Assembly: GCA_002811675.1 (NCBI GenBank)
Contig: PDIM01000093.1
Location: forward strand, 77,948 to 110,477
Reading direction: 5' to 3'
DNA from: Ichthyosporea sp. XGB-2017a
Taxonomy: Eukaryota > Opisthokonta > Ichthyosporea
DNA length: 32,530 nucleotides
The position numbers and the translations under genes are program-made. Shown here piece after piece: positions 1 through 10,758 of this stretch; the stretch's first letter is position 1, and each line of letters opens with the position of its first letter. The notes under the pieces were generated by a model. It was not told where the DNA came from, searched no databases, and saw nothing but the letters and a program-made list of their open reading frames with translations.

Positions 1-106
1 CATCCAGTATGGAACATGTACATTGCAATTTTGAAGGGATTAAGTTTTTCTTGTTTTTGCTGAGATTTAGTTCCAGTTTTATCAATTAGAATAACAAAAA
101 TCAAGG

Positions 107-2347
107 ATGAGTAAAATGCTGGTGCGCACTTCCGAGTATGCGTCGGAGTTTACTTGGAAGAAGCCATATCCACAGCCAAATATTGGACCTTTGGAGACAC
201 AGAAAGAAAATATTCCAGAGGAGACGAAAGCACCCAAAGAGAAAGAGAATTTGAAGTCAGAGGAGGAGAATAAGGGCGAAAGTATTCCCAAAGCAACCAA
301 AACGAAAGCGAGGCCTTCAGATGTACCTCTTCTTCCCGTGAAGAATATTCCTCGAGATATTGATCACTCAAAGAATAATGGTGATGTGCCCCCACCTCCA
401 TCTCCACCGCCTCCACCACTTTTAGCTCCTCGAGCAAAGATCGGGGAAAGATCCATAGAGAAACGCGTTTCTAAACCGAAACAAGATTCTAAGAAAGAGC
501 AAATACCAAAGAAGATAGCGGATGGGAAATCTTTGAAAGCTGCTGGTAGTCAGAAGAGCAATGAAGTGTCTGAATATAATAGGCAATACATTGCAAAACC
601 TCTTACCTATCAGAAGCGGGTTCCAATGATCACGCGTGAGGAAGTCCCATTCAAAAGAAGCTCCAACGCAAGAGTTGAAAAGAATGTTTCTGAATATCAA
701 TCTTCGTTCACGGACAAATCTCCCAAAAAGAGTAAGGCAATTCGAAATGTCACCGAAATCCCTCGAGTTGTTGTGGAAGAGGCCACACCTTTGGTGCCAA
801 TCGAAAAGAGTGACTATTTTTCCTTTGAAAAGATTAAGACGGAATACCAAGAAAAGTTTACCGACAAGTCGCCGAAGAAGCGCATGAAGACTAACAATGA
901 CAAAAAGTCACCTTCCGAGACCACAAAGCCAAGGGAAATGCCTTTTAAAGAACCAGCTGTTTCAGAATATGACAGGCAATTTGTGTGGCGCTCGAAAATT
1001 TCTCAAGATCGGCCAGCAGGTCTGGAGACTAAAAAAGACAAGAAAGAAGATCATATGGAGCAGGAAGAAATGGTCGTAGAAGTCCCCAAACTACCGAAAG
1101 CTGTGGGGCATCCGACTAATGAAAATGAGTCAAATCTTGACTCCTCTATCTTAAAGAAGAATTTGGGGCAGGACTATGTGAATCGTCAGAAAAGAAAGCA
1201 CGATAGGAGTGAATCTGGCAGTGAAGATATGCCTGTTAGTGAGAAGAATCTTGGTAAATGTTACCATGACCTTAAAGCACTTTTATGCGATAAAATGGGA
1301 AATACTGTTCCAATAGAGAGCGAATATCACAAGACTTTCAAAGATCCGTCTGACTATTATTTTGCCAGCGAAACAAAGCAATATGTTCTTAAGACTCAAA
1401 GGCCCGTGTCAAAGGCCAAACGTCTACCTTTACAAAGGGGCCCATATGAGTCCGAATACCATTTGAAGTTCCGAAGGCCTTCAGAATATGATTATGACAA
1501 GCTCACACATGAGTATCACTTGAAAAAAAATTATCGAAGAAAATCGAAAACATCTTCAAATGGCCAGCAAGGACAACTTGATTGGGTTGCAGTGTTAAAG
1601 AAAGATAGACAACTTGCCCATAAATCTAGAGAGCAGTACGACTATGACAAAGTCGATGAACTTATTCGTCAAATGAACTCATTAAGGCAAGAGCAAAAGA
1701 GAGTTATGCAGAATTCAAATAGAGATGCTTTAAATAAGCTCAAGGGTCAGATAAAGGAGTTTAAAGAGGATGCAGATGACACCAGCAAAATATATCCACT
1801 AGATATTCCCCTTGTGAATGTGAAGCAAGCAAGATTCCATCGATCTGTTTCTCAAGCTGCTGACGACCAGTTGCAGGAACTTTCTGGTTTTGAGCAAGGG
1901 GGGGAAGAGTGCGACGCTGATACGACAGATGGGTTGTCGGTCATTGCACAAGCATCCCAGCACGGAGATAAGCAGGTTGATTTTACAACTTCAGATTTTG
2001 ATCCAGAGACTGGAAATCCCATTGCCTCACCACCGAAAGAGGATCAAAATTCAGATACGGCGGTTGGTAGAAGTAATTGCAATAGCACAGATACCATTTT
2101 TAGCTCCTCAAACATTCCCAGATATAAGCGTGAAATTGCTGTTCCTAAACTTGGCTTGCTCAAGACTGTATCAGGAGAAAGCAATGCTAAATCGACTGAA
2201 GTGGGCTCTAATCTGGCGGAGGCCGGATCAGATGCTAATTTTCTGGATGTAAGCTCTTCCTCAGATGTCTCCTCACTCGCCAGTTTCTCATCCGCGAATT
2301 TAGCCCGTCAGACTCTTCAAAAAGCGAAAGCTCGCCTGAAGAAGTAG
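107..2347 (+). CDS. MDM1: MDM1-like microtubule/centriole protein
   Basis: A single 746-residue open frame. It carries repeated SEYxxxF motifs: SEYASEFTW near residue 9, then SEYNRQY (about 155), SEYQSSF (194), TEYQEKF (244), SEYDRQF (285), SEYHKTF (404), SEYHLKF (448) and a weaker HEYHLKK (467). In animal MDM1 the first such repeat also lies near the N terminus and is followed by WKK and Tyr, as here (TWKKPY). Animal MDM1 (about 714 residues) binds microtubules, localises to centrioles and restrains centriole duplication. The rest is Lys/Glu/Ser-rich and probably disordered, with a proline run near residues 89-104. The start is chosen because the first repeat follows at once; the next Met (residue 4) is also possible. 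It converges on the patatin lipase gene with 200 bp between stop codons. The family assignment is from motif pattern only. Confidence 0.85.
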   Translation: MSKMLVRTSEYASEFTWKKPYPQPNIGPLETQKENIPEETKAPKEKENLKSEEENKGESIPKATKTKARPSDVPLLPVKNIPRDIDHSKNNGDVPPPPSPPPPPLLAPRAKIGERSIEKRVSKPKQDSKKEQIPKKIADGKSLKAAGSQKSNEVSEYNRQYIAKPLTYQKRVPMITREEVPFKRSSNARVEKNVSEYQSSFTDKSPKKSKAIRNVTEIPRVVVEEATPLVPIEKSDYFSFEKIKTEYQEKFTDKSPKKRMKTNNDKKSPSETTKPREMPFKEPAVSEYDRQFVWRSKISQDRPAGLETKKDKKEDHMEQEEMVVEVPKLPKAVGHPTNENESNLDSSILKKNLGQDYVNRQKRKHDRSESGSEDMPVSEKNLGKCYHDLKALLCDKMGNTVPIESEYHKTFKDPSDYYFASETKQYVLKTQRPVSKAKRLPLQRGPYESEYHLKFRRPSEYDYDKLTHEYHLKKNYRRKSKTSSNGQQGQLDWVAVLKKDRQLAHKSREQYDYDKVDELIRQMNSLRQEQKRVMQNSNRDALNKLKGQIKEFKEDADDTSKIYPLDIPLVNVKQARFHRSVSQAADDQLQELSGFEQGGEECDADTTDGLSVIAQASQHGDKQVDFTTSDFDPETGNPIASPPKEDQNSDTAVGRSNCNSTDTIFSSSNIPRYKREIAVPKLGLLKTVSGESNAKSTEVGSNLAEAGSDANFLDVSSSSDVSSLASFSSANLARQTLQKAKARLKK

Positions 2348-2547
2348 TTCCATGCTCTACCAGGGCTTTAAAGTGCGGTCTTCATAATGTACAGTTTCGA
2401 AGGTTTACATCTCTAATTTTATTCGGTGAAAAAGACACCCTGTACAACTATTTTTAACTACATACACATTATTATTATCATCCATCGTCTAGTAAACACT
2501 ATAAACCCCATCATTTTTAAAAAACCTATCCTATTTACAAAGACTCT

Positions 2548-4875
2548 TTAGTAAACTGACGATTTAAGCCTCCTCGACAAAGCACCACTATCGTCACTAA
2601 CTTTTAATGATTCCCGATTTGTACCATTTCTTTGCAAATTTCTTTCAAATATATGCTGCCTTAGACGGTAGAGAACGCGATCAAGATTAAGTTCAATCTC
2701 ACAATGGTTTCTAATAATAGACACTTTGGGCCATGTCGATCTCTCACCTTCTTTTGCAGCTATCCGAAGGTAGTCATCGGAGGGATTGCCAATAACCGTA
2801 AGATAATCTCTCAATCTCATATTAGGGACAATTGTAATATCACCTTGATATCTCTGAGACAACAGAGACTTGGCACTAATAAATGCTTTGGGAAGGACAC
2901 CCAACTCGCCAAGCTGCTTCAGACGGTACTGTAGCTCAGAGTTGATTATGAAACGTACAGATGGGAACAAAGTCGCAAGGGGGCTCTTTTCGTGATAAAA
3001 TGGCACAACATGGGGATTCACTTGACACACAATAAAATGGTTAACATCGAACAACTCTGACAATCTTGCCATAGGAAGATCACTTTCAACAGAGCCATCG
3101 CTCCATTTTTGACCACTGGGATTCCATGGCACAATTCTTCCTTTGCTGTCTTTCGCCATAAGTTCTACAGGCTGAAATAGTCCGGTCAACGCACAGGATG
3201 CACAAGCAGCACTCCAAATGAGAACGTTAGGGGCAGTGAGATAATTCAGAAGTCTGGGCATTTCATACTGCCCAGTAGAATTGACTGTGATGTTCAAGAT
3301 ATTTCTTGTTAAGTTGTAAGCCTCCTGAAAAGTGATATCCCCTGCCACAGATCGACAGCATTCCTCGAGTACCTTTATATCACAAAGACAGCCGTGCTTC
3401 AAAAGCGAAATAAGTTTCTCGTGCAGCGGTCGCGTAATTCCCGTTTTCTCAAGCATATCTCTTCTCATAAACGCCAGAACCTCAGAAAGCTGATTGTTAG
3501 GAGTTACACAGAGAAGGGATGCTATTAAAGAGCCAACAGACGAGCCCGAAACAATTCGGGGAAGAAGCTTAAGCTCGTGCAGGCATTTAAGAACTCCGAA
3601 ATGGTAGGCACCAAATGTTCCTCCTCCACTCAGCATCAGGGCAGATCTTCCAAAGGCTTGACGAGTATCAGCAAAAAATTCCATTTTGTCCTCTAAACTA
3701 ACTTCCGGGGACTGTGTATCACAAATGTAATTGAGTTGATAAACAACTTCATCAATATAACGCTCAATTAACGTTTTCGTTCCCACATGGCAGTGGCTAT
3801 AGAGTTGAGGGTTACCGATTCCTCCCAGATTTCTATGTAGCCCCTCTCTCAAAAGAAACATCATCTTTCGAAGATCTCCAGATTTCCTCGCAATCCTCAA
3901 ATCCTCTAAGCGCTCTTCTATCAATTCATTGTCATAGTAAGGGGACTCAAATTCTCTTTTCCAAATATGCTTTCCCTCAAGTCGATCAAGTTCAAGGGCA
4001 GCCGAATACCATTCCGCGTAGTTATCCGCATTTTGCATCTGAGATTTCAATTGTCTTTTCTTAATAAAAGAAGGACAAACAGTTCCAAAACCATACTCCC
4101 ACCAATAGCGCCCTACGTCAACTGCCACTTCAACACACGGTTCAACAAAGCCCTTTTGGATTTTCCCAACAATCCTATCATTATAGTATTGGCCCCATGC
4201 TTCTGCTTTTTCTTCTTCAATTGTACTTTTGCAGTCTTCCTTTTCCCCTTCTTCCTCCTTCTTATCAAAACTGCTGTTTAAGCTGCTACATGCATCACAC
4301 AATTTCCGAGGAGAATCCGCACGAGCAACTTCATACTCTTCTTCTTTGACTTCAACCCCTGCGGCTATTTCCTGTTCTGACACGGATCCACGCATCATTT
4401 CACTGGACATATTGTCCACTTCTGAATGTGAAATTGTAACACTGGACATTGAATCCACAAAGGCACTTCCCTCTTCAAAGGACGGACGGTAAAGAGCAAC
4501 AGCGGGGTTGCGCTGTTGAAATCTACGGAGATCGGCCTGAGACAGAGGCGGATTTGTTCTTGTTACGACTCTTGGGTGATATAGATGCTCCTGGTAATTA
4601 AAATTATCGTCACCAACACCACTATCACTCTTACAACACTCCCCACCACAAAATGAAGCCGAATCAAAAGCTCCTATACCTCCAATACCACTTCCGCTAC
4701 TATCTGTCACTCCCACTTGCAAGTTCAGATTGCAGCTACTAACTGACGAGCCAATAAATGTGGTGCTAGTGCTTCGACTTAACGGCAATTGACTAGTATT
4801 CACACTTTTATCTATTGCATCTGTCAAGGACGGATCGCTACGAAGTTGCTTCAAACTCGTGCCCAAGCTATTCAT
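2548..4875 (-). CDS. Patatin-like triacylglycerol lipase (SDP1/Tgl3-4-5 type)
   Basis: The favoured product has 775 residues, starting MNSLGTS at 4875. A DUF3336-like region covers about residues 285-410 (EWYSAALELDRLEGK onward). The patatin domain follows, with a GGGTFGAYHFG oxyanion loop near 416, nucleophile Ser446 in GSSVG, and Asp593 in DGSVESDLP. Together these form the Ser-Asp catalytic dyad. The DGSVE(S/N)DLP form is typical of the plant SDP1 and yeast Tgl3/4/5 lipases, which hydrolyse stored triacylglycerol at lipid droplets and may have acyltransferase side activities. The N-terminal 270 residues are Ser/Glu-rich and of low complexity. The open frame continues upstream to a Met at 5226, but those 117 extra residues are Phe/Leu-rich translations of a pyrimidine-rich stretch, so I read them as 5' leader. 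No intron is needed. Confidence 0.9.
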   Translation of the reverse strand: MNSLGTSLKQLRSDPSLTDAIDKSVNTSQLPLSRSTSTTFIGSSVSSCNLNLQVGVTDSSGSGIGGIGAFDSASFCGGECCKSDSGVGDDNFNYQEHLYHPRVVTRTNPPLSQADLRRFQQRNPAVALYRPSFEEGSAFVDSMSSVTISHSEVDNMSSEMMRGSVSEQEIAAGVEVKEEEYEVARADSPRKLCDACSSLNSSFDKKEEEGEKEDCKSTIEEEKAEAWGQYYNDRIVGKIQKGFVEPCVEVAVDVGRYWWEYGFGTVCPSFIKKRQLKSQMQNADNYAEWYSAALELDRLEGKHIWKREFESPYYDNELIEERLEDLRIARKSGDLRKMMFLLREGLHRNLGGIGNPQLYSHCHVGTKTLIERYIDEVVYQLNYICDTQSPEVSLEDKMEFFADTRQAFGRSALMLSGGGTFGAYHFGVLKCLHELKLLPRIVSGSSVGSLIASLLCVTPNNQLSEVLAFMRRDMLEKTGITRPLHEKLISLLKHGCLCDIKVLEECCRSVAGDITFQEAYNLTRNILNITVNSTGQYEMPRLLNYLTAPNVLIWSAACASCALTGLFQPVELMAKDSKGRIVPWNPSGQKWSDGSVESDLPMARLSELFDVNHFIVCQVNPHVVPFYHEKSPLATLFPSVRFIINSELQYRLKQLGELGVLPKAFISAKSLLSQRYQGDITIVPNMRLRDYLTVIGNPSDDYLRIAAKEGERSTWPKVSIIRNHCEIELNLDRVLYRLRQHIFERNLQRNGTNRESLKVSDDSGALSRRLKSSVY

Positions 4876-5764
4876 GTCCACAGCACCAACACAAACAGCG
4901 AGTGTTCGAATCAAACCACAAAAAAAAAACTCACGAAGGGTAGGCGTCTTCTTGTCACGGTTGTGATCTTTTCCACCTTGCCTGATATCTTTCCAGCAGA
5001 AAAAAGCAGATTCAGCCAAAAAGAAAACAAGAAAAAAGAAAAAGTGGGTGAAGCCGTGCTGAAAGAGAAGAACTAAGAAGAGGGAGAAATTAAAAAAGCC
5101 GCAAGAAAGGAGATTTTTGTTATTTTGTATGGGGATTTCCATAGATAAGAATTGTATGGGAAAAGCAACGAAATGGGGATTACGAATTCTCTTCTTCTCA
5201 TTTTTCCTCATCGTCCTTCTCTGCAACGAAAAAATGTGTAGGTGTTTAGACTTTGCCAGCTCCTCAAGCTTGCTTGGTCCTTCACACGACTCACTTCTGA
5301 CTATGTAGTGAGTCGAATATGCTCTTCAATTTGCTTATTATCAAATATAAATGCAAAAAAGCTCAACACACTTTCAATTTTTATTTCTTCAAATATATAA
5401 AGAGTTTACAATCAAAATTGAGAATCAATAATGCATTCTAGTACGTGTTTTCCTTTTTGAGTAGTAATTATTACAGTAGTCGGTCTTTCGTGTCAGCCAA
5501 ACAAGTCAATCATCGCACACGGTCCTTTGTCTTCCTTTGCCAACTACCTTCTACTTCCCACAATATGCGTTTACCTTTGGGGTTCCTATTTTCTTTTACT
5601 TCTCTTTGCTTTGTTTTGTTTTCTAACTAATTTTTTTGTTCTTTTTTTTTCTTGACAAGTTTCCTCGCCCTGTGTATTACACGAGGTAATTAGAATACAT
5701 ATTCGTCTCTTTTAAAAGTATAGGAATGGTTCCTTTTGGTGAATGTTCTTTAGTAAGTACCACT
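4876..5764. other. Intergenic: patatin-lipase leader/promoter and RCC1 3' region
   Basis: About 890 bp between two minus-strand genes. The part next to the lipase (about 4920-5225) is purine-rich on the + strand, that is, pyrimidine-rich on the lipase sense strand. It stays open in the lipase frame to an upstream Met at 5226, so an N-terminally extended lipase cannot be excluded. The rest is AT-rich, with T runs near 5630-5652. I see no further gene or structured RNA. Confidence 0.5.
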
Positions 5765-7256
5765 TTAAACGCTATCCACGATAAAAGCAGAGTGCTGCCC
5801 ACCAGCAGAGACATCAATGATTCCTTTGTCACCAAGGAGTTTTCCAACAACCGGTTTGGGCGTTGTCACATCTTCATCATCAACAGCGTTTCCAGTCTGA
5901 TTGGACACTCCAAAACCCCATCCGTACGCAACTTTCCCGAATTGCGCAAACGATACTGATTCTCCACAAGTTATAAATGTGGCATCTTTGTCTTCAAGTG
6001 CTTTGATAAGCATAGGAAATTCTTTGCTCTTGTCGTCGCCATGTCCCAATTGACCATAGTCTCCACGTCCCACGGAATACACCTTTCCATTGCTAGATCT
6101 CATCAGCGTAAAATGCTGTCCACAAGCGATTTCCACAACGCGTTTACCTTGAAGAGAAGGAATGAGCTGAGGAGAGAAAATACAAGAGTCCTCACCCGTA
6201 TTTACGCCCAATTGTGCATAGTTATTCAAGCCCCAAGCAACAATGTTACCATCCTCCAAAATAGCAAAGGTCATATAGCCACCTGCAAACACATCCTTAA
6301 CGTGTTTCTTGGGCTTAATTGGGACCTGGCTAGGATAAAGCTGAGTATCCAAACGTCTTCTCGAAATAGATCGCTCTCCAACCCTCCCGAGCTGGCCAAC
6401 ATCTCCACAACCCCAAGAGTACAAATGCCCATCTTTCGTAAGTGCTACGGTGTGGTCGATTCCAGATGAAATTTTTACAACGGGGTCCTTCGGTTTAGAA
6501 AACACAATACACGGTTCTTTCATGCAGTTTTCCATCTGACTTTTATCCGGGGAAGGAAAACCCATAGCTCCATTTTGATCCTACATTAGGACATACAATG
6601 TGAAAGACATGCACTTTAGTGGGTCAGTTTGAAACTAAATACTAAGCAAGCCACCAGATACTTACCCTGTAAACACCCCAGCCCCAAACATCTCCGGTAG
6701 AAGAAAGAGCCATTGTATGACTATCACCGCACACAACTTGAACAAACTTGACGTTACCAACATTTTTGCTAATAATTTGCGGCTCTGCTTCTGGTCCAAT
6801 CGAGGGGTCGCTTGAGGATTCATCCCCAACTAATCTGCCAAGGGCGAATTCGTCGTTCACACCCCAACTGTATAGCTTGCCTTCGTTAGACAGTGCCAAG
6901 GTATGCATACCACCGCAGCTTACTTGCATAAACTTTTTCGACTTAATCTTCTCCACTGGCTTTGGTCTTTTTTGGGTAGTCACATCTTCACCATTTCCCA
7001 ACTGCCCGGTGTCGCCTTCTCCACATGTCCAAACATACCCCGCCTTCTTTTTATGAGAACTGTGAGTAATTTCTACACAAAAACAAACATAATAAGCAGA
7101 GGATTAGTACAAAAGACAGTTCTCAAAACAAAAAACTATCACTCAAAGTACAGTCGCAACATTACCTATTTTCTCCTTCTTTGCAACCTTGCTATCTGCA
7201 GTATCAGAAGCGCGTCTCTTCTTGGACTGCTTCGAAGCTGTTTTTGAAACAGCCAT
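5765..7256 (-). CDS. RCC1: RCC1, Ran guanine-nucleotide exchange factor
   Basis: Three exons on the minus strand: 7256-7166, 7072-6666 and 6580-5765. The introns are 93 and 85 bp, both GT-AG (GTAAT...GTAG and GTAAG...GTAG). The spliced frame gives 437 residues, close to the usual length of about 420. The first exon encodes a Lys/Arg-rich tail (KKRR) like the basic N terminus of RCC1 that binds DNA and nucleosomes. Seven-bladed beta-propeller repeats follow, with characteristic GxxHTxAL, YSWG and GQLG signatures (VSCGGMHTLAL, VVCGDSHTMAL, ISSGIDHTVAL, IACGQHFTLM, VSAGGQHSAF). The second junction restores YRDQNGAMGF, a segment typical of RCC1. Known role: it loads GTP on Ran at chromatin, driving nuclear transport and spindle assembly. 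It is divergent from dynamin. Confidence 0.93.
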
Positions 7257-7490
7257 CACATTCACAGCAGCAAACATTCAAACGCAAGCAGCACGGAGTT
7301 GATAAACAAACAGCGAAACAATAACTCTTCCCAAAAAGTTGTTTCTGCTTTCTAGATCAGCCTTCTTTTCTGTTTTTGCGTCTCAATAAACAATACAGAA
7401 AAAGAAGTGTCAACTAAATCAAACACCAGTATACGCACTTCAATATTCCCTCAATACCCCGGCGTGTTTCCCTCGCTCCTTGACAACAAG

Positions 7491-7491
<1 letters not shown>

Positions 7492-7524
<33 letters not shown>
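7492..7524. repeat. (CA)n microsatellite
   Basis: A pure CA dinucleotide array of about 33 bp, reading TG on the RCC1 sense strand and lying upstream of its start codon. Confidence 0.97.
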
Positions 7525-7526
<2 letters not shown>

Positions 7527-8028
7527 CCTTGCTACAAAACAGCGGATCAGGAATACTGCACACCACTCCACACACCAAATCCCAAGTGCCAAGCTTTAGT
7601 TGGCCCTCCTGCTGCAAAGGAAGGGAGGGGGGGAGAGGGAGAGGGAGCCAGGCTGTGGCATGTTAAGAAGAAGGGAGATAAGCGACACATGCTGCTGCTG
7701 GCTGCTGCATGAGGCTGTAGCAGGTGGAGGGAGGGTTTAGGGGACATAAAGTTGAGTTTTGGGCTTTTTTTATTACAAAACAGACAGAGCTGGCGCTACA
7801 TCTCCACCCACACAGATACCTAATTATGATAATAATAAGCCATACAAGGGTTACACATATAGTGATATATTAGTCCAAGCAAGGAGGGGTCCAAGTGTAC
7901 CAAGGAGCGAGTGTGGTTTGATGACGAAGACTTTGAAAAGGTTCAATTTCCCACAATCCTCCCTCCAGTCCTCCTCCTCTGTACTCTTCTTCTTGTAATT
8001 AGCTCCCCCTCCCCCTATGTGGCTGTGG

Positions 8029-8029
<1 letters not shown>

Positions 8030-8063
<34 letters not shown>
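8030..8063. repeat. (GT)n microsatellite
   Basis: A pure GT dinucleotide array of about 34 bp upstream of the dynamin start. It is complementary to the CA array some 500 bp to the left. Confidence 0.97.
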
Positions 8064-8066
<3 letters not shown>

Positions 8067-8195
8067 CAGTGTCTTGTTGTTGTTTATTAGACGAATCTGT
8101 GTGAGAATAGATTTATTTCATTCCTCTCTACTGGAAGAAACCCTTGTGTCTTTGTTGTTAGTGAGTGACTGAGTCATTTGGATTGTATATTCAAA

Positions 8196-10682
8196 ATGGG
8201 AAATAGGGGTATGGAGGATCTTATTCCTCTTGTGAATAAGCTCCAAGATGCGTTTTCTGGTCTTGGAATGGAATCACCTTTGGATCTTCCTCAAATTGCT
8301 GTAGTGGGAAGTCAAAGTGCGGGTAAATCTTCTGTACTTGAGAATTTTGTGGGGCGTGATTTTTTGCCTCGAGGTTCTGGTATTGTGACGAGAAGGCCTC
8401 TTATTTTGCAACTGAATTACAGCAAGTCGGAGTATGGAGAGTTTCTACATACAGGCAATAAGAAATTTACGGATTTTAATATGATACGTAAAGAAATTGA
8501 AGATGAAACAGATCGAATGACGGGAAGTAACAAAGGAATTTCCGATATACCCATTTCTCTTAGAGTATATTCTCCTCATGTTCTTAATCTGACATTGATT
8601 GATTTACCTGGTATGACAAAGGTACCAGTTGGAGATCAACCACGAGATATCGAAATGCAGATTCGCAATATGCTTTTTCAGTTTATTACAAAGCCCAATT
8701 GTTTGATTCTTGCAGTATCACCAGCTAATTCCGATTTGGCAAATTCTGATGCTTTGCAGCTTGCCAAGGAAGTTGATCCTCAAGGTGTTCGAACTATTGG
8801 TGTGATTACAAAGCTGGATCTTATGGATCAAGGCACTCATGCCCGAGATATTTTGGAAAACAAGGTCATCCCCCTTCGTAGAGGCTTTATCGGTGTTGTG
8901 AATAGAAGTCAGAAGGATATTGATGGGCGAAAAGATATCAAGGCAGCTTTGGCGGCAGAACGGCAATTTTTTGCCAGCCACCCCGAATACAACCCAATCA
9001 AGGACAAATGCGGTACTCCATATCTTCAGCGTGTATTGAATCAGCAGTTGACTAATCATATTCGTGATACTCTTCCCGAACTGAAAAAAACCTTGAGTAA
9101 TCAAGTTAATACTTTGGAAAAGGAATGTGCCAGTTTTTCCAATATTGATCGTAACGATCCAGCAAGACAAACGAAATTAATGGTTCAAACTATTAACCAT
9201 TTTTCATCAAATGTGGACAATAGAATTTCCGGTGGGGTTTCTGATGATAAATCCTTGGAAGAACTGTCTGGTGGTGCAAAAATTAACCGAATCTTTCATG
9301 AGCGTTATCCTTACGAATTAGTCAAAAATGAATATGATGAGAGAACTTTAAGAAGAGAAATTAGCTTTGCGATCAAGAATATTCACGGTATTCGCTCAGG
9401 GCTGTTTACTCCGGATGCTGCGTTTGAGGCAATTTGCAAAAAACTCATTTTGCGTTTGAAAGAACCTTCTTTAAAGTGTGCAGAACAAGCGATGATGGAA
9501 TTGATAGAAATTGTGCTCGATTGCACTGAGAAAATGGCGTCCTATCCCCGACTCCGTGATGAAATTGAATCGCTTGTGACGAGTGAAGTTAAGAAACACC
9601 ATGATCTTGCTGTGGATGAGATCGAAAAGATGGTTAAGTACAATCTCTCCTACATAAACACCAATCATGTTGATTTTATTGGTTTCCACAATGCGCAAGC
9701 TGCAGCAGAAAGTGGTGGAAGTCACCAAAACAAAAGAAAAGACCCAGGTAATGCGGTAATTCGTAAAGGATGGTTGAACACGCCTACTGGTATGCTGAAT
9801 TCTTCAAAGGAATTCTTTTTCGTACTAACTTCTGAGCAATTGAGCTGGTTCAAGGATGACAGGGAAAGGGACTTAAAGCACCAACTTCGCCTTGAGGGCT
9901 GTCTTATTAGAGATTTAACTAAGGGTGGTATGCTGTCGAGCAAAAAGGGAGGTATGGAGCTGTATCATCCTGACCAAAAATATTTATTTAAGGAGCACAA
10001 GTCGTTAGAACTTCTCGCCCCTAGTGCTGACGATGTCGATGCTTGGAAAGCCTCCTTCTTGAGGGCTGGTGTTTACCCCGAGAAGCAAATGATAACAGAT
10101 GGTTCCCAAGACGAGCTTGGGTCAGTAGATCCAATTTTGGAGCGCCAGGTTGATACTATCCGTAACCTGGTTGACTCATATATGGAAATTGTGCAAAAAA
10201 CATTTTTGGATATGATCCCAAAGATTGTTATGAGTGTTATGGTCTTGACTTTACAGGAATTTTGTGCTAACGATGTTGTAGCCAACCTGTATAGAGCGGG
10301 AAGTGTGGAAGAGCTGATGGAGGAAAGTCCAGAGGAACAGGAGCGACGTGACAACATGTTGAAAATGTTAAATATGTCCAAAGAGGCTATCAAGATCATT
10401 GGCCAAGTAGGGTCATCTACTAGAAGCACCCCTCTTCCTCCCCCTGTGGCTGAAGAAGACGACGTTCTTGCCAAGAAGATGAGCCATCATGGACCTCCGG
10501 GTGGTCAGCCACCCCGACCTTCGAGACCCAGTGCTCGACCGCCCCCACCAGCCCGGCCACACAGTGGTGGTCCCCCAGGACCTCCGAGCAGACCCGATAG
10601 GCCAATGGGTTCCCCAAATAGACCTTCGCCTACTGCTAGCAGACCTCCCCCACCAAGCAGACCACCTGTACCTAAGCGATAG
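8196..10682 (+). CDS. DNM: Classical dynamin GTPase (DNM1/2/3 type)
   Basis: An intronless 828-residue product starting [12 protein letters not shown], a start very close to animal dynamins; an in-frame Met six codons upstream (8178) is less likely. Domains in order are as follows. The GTPase domain has P-loop GSQSAGKSS at about 38-46, DLPG switch II and TKLD for guanine recognition. The middle/stalk region follows, then a PH domain at about 525-625 (VIRKGWL ... WKASFLRAG). The GED is at about 650-745 ([16 protein letters not shown]). A proline/arginine-rich tail with many PxRP and PPPxRP SH3-ligand motifs runs from about 750. It should drive scission of endocytic vesicles at the plasma membrane. 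The PH domain and proline-rich tail set it apart from Vps1/Drp1-type dynamins, and the order matches animals over its whole length. It ends 76 bp from the convergent Vps52 stop. Confidence 0.95.
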   Translation: MGNRGMEDLIPLVNKLQDAFSGLGMESPLDLPQIAVVGSQSAGKSSVLENFVGRDFLPRGSGIVTRRPLILQLNYSKSEYGEFLHTGNKKFTDFNMIRKEIEDETDRMTGSNKGISDIPISLRVYSPHVLNLTLIDLPGMTKVPVGDQPRDIEMQIRNMLFQFITKPNCLILAVSPANSDLANSDALQLAKEVDPQGVRTIGVITKLDLMDQGTHARDILENKVIPLRRGFIGVVNRSQKDIDGRKDIKAALAAERQFFASHPEYNPIKDKCGTPYLQRVLNQQLTNHIRDTLPELKKTLSNQVNTLEKECASFSNIDRNDPARQTKLMVQTINHFSSNVDNRISGGVSDDKSLEELSGGAKINRIFHERYPYELVKNEYDERTLRREISFAIKNIHGIRSGLFTPDAAFEAICKKLILRLKEPSLKCAEQAMMELIEIVLDCTEKMASYPRLRDEIESLVTSEVKKHHDLAVDEIEKMVKYNLSYINTNHVDFIGFHNAQAAAESGGSHQNKRKDPGNAVIRKGWLNTPTGMLNSSKEFFFVLTSEQLSWFKDDRERDLKHQLRLEGCLIRDLTKGGMLSSKKGGMELYHPDQKYLFKEHKSLELLAPSADDVDAWKASFLRAGVYPEKQMITDGSQDELGSVDPILERQVDTIRNLVDSYMEIVQKTFLDMIPKIVMSVMVLTLQEFCANDVVANLYRAGSVEELMEESPEEQERRDNMLKMLNMSKEAIKIIGQVGSSTRSTPLPPPVAEEDDVLAKKMSHHGPPGGQPPRPSRPSARPPPPARPHSGGPPGPPSRPDRPMGSPNRPSPTASRPPPPSRPPVPKR

Positions 10683-10758
10683 AAAGATACCTTTGTTGCG
10701 TGATGTTTGAGTATTTTGCGTATTTTATTTTGTATTCTTATCCTTCATTTTTTGAGAA

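Larger units (their letters stand above)
7257..8195. promoter_or_regulatory. Divergent RCC1/dynamin promoter region
   Basis: A 939-bp region between the start codons of two divergent genes. It contains a (CA)n array at 7492-7524 and a (GT)n array at 8030-8063, a G-rich purine stretch around 7618-7650, and a C-rich pyrimidine stretch around 8003-8016. Each gene thus has a TG array on its own sense strand upstream of its ATG, about 236-268 bp for RCC1 and 133-166 bp for dynamin. I see no convincing gene inside; the short open frames cover microsatellite or low-complexity sequence. Confidence 0.55.

Noticed and set aside
4876-5226. N-terminal 117-residue extension of the patatin lipase
   Set aside because: The composition is Phe/Leu-rich from a pyrimidine-rich leader. 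The Met at 4875 gives a more protein-like start, although the longer form is not formally excluded.
7407-7747. Short frames across the CA array and G-rich stretch
   Set aside because: They encode dipeptide repeats and low-complexity sequence; the region is better read as promoter.
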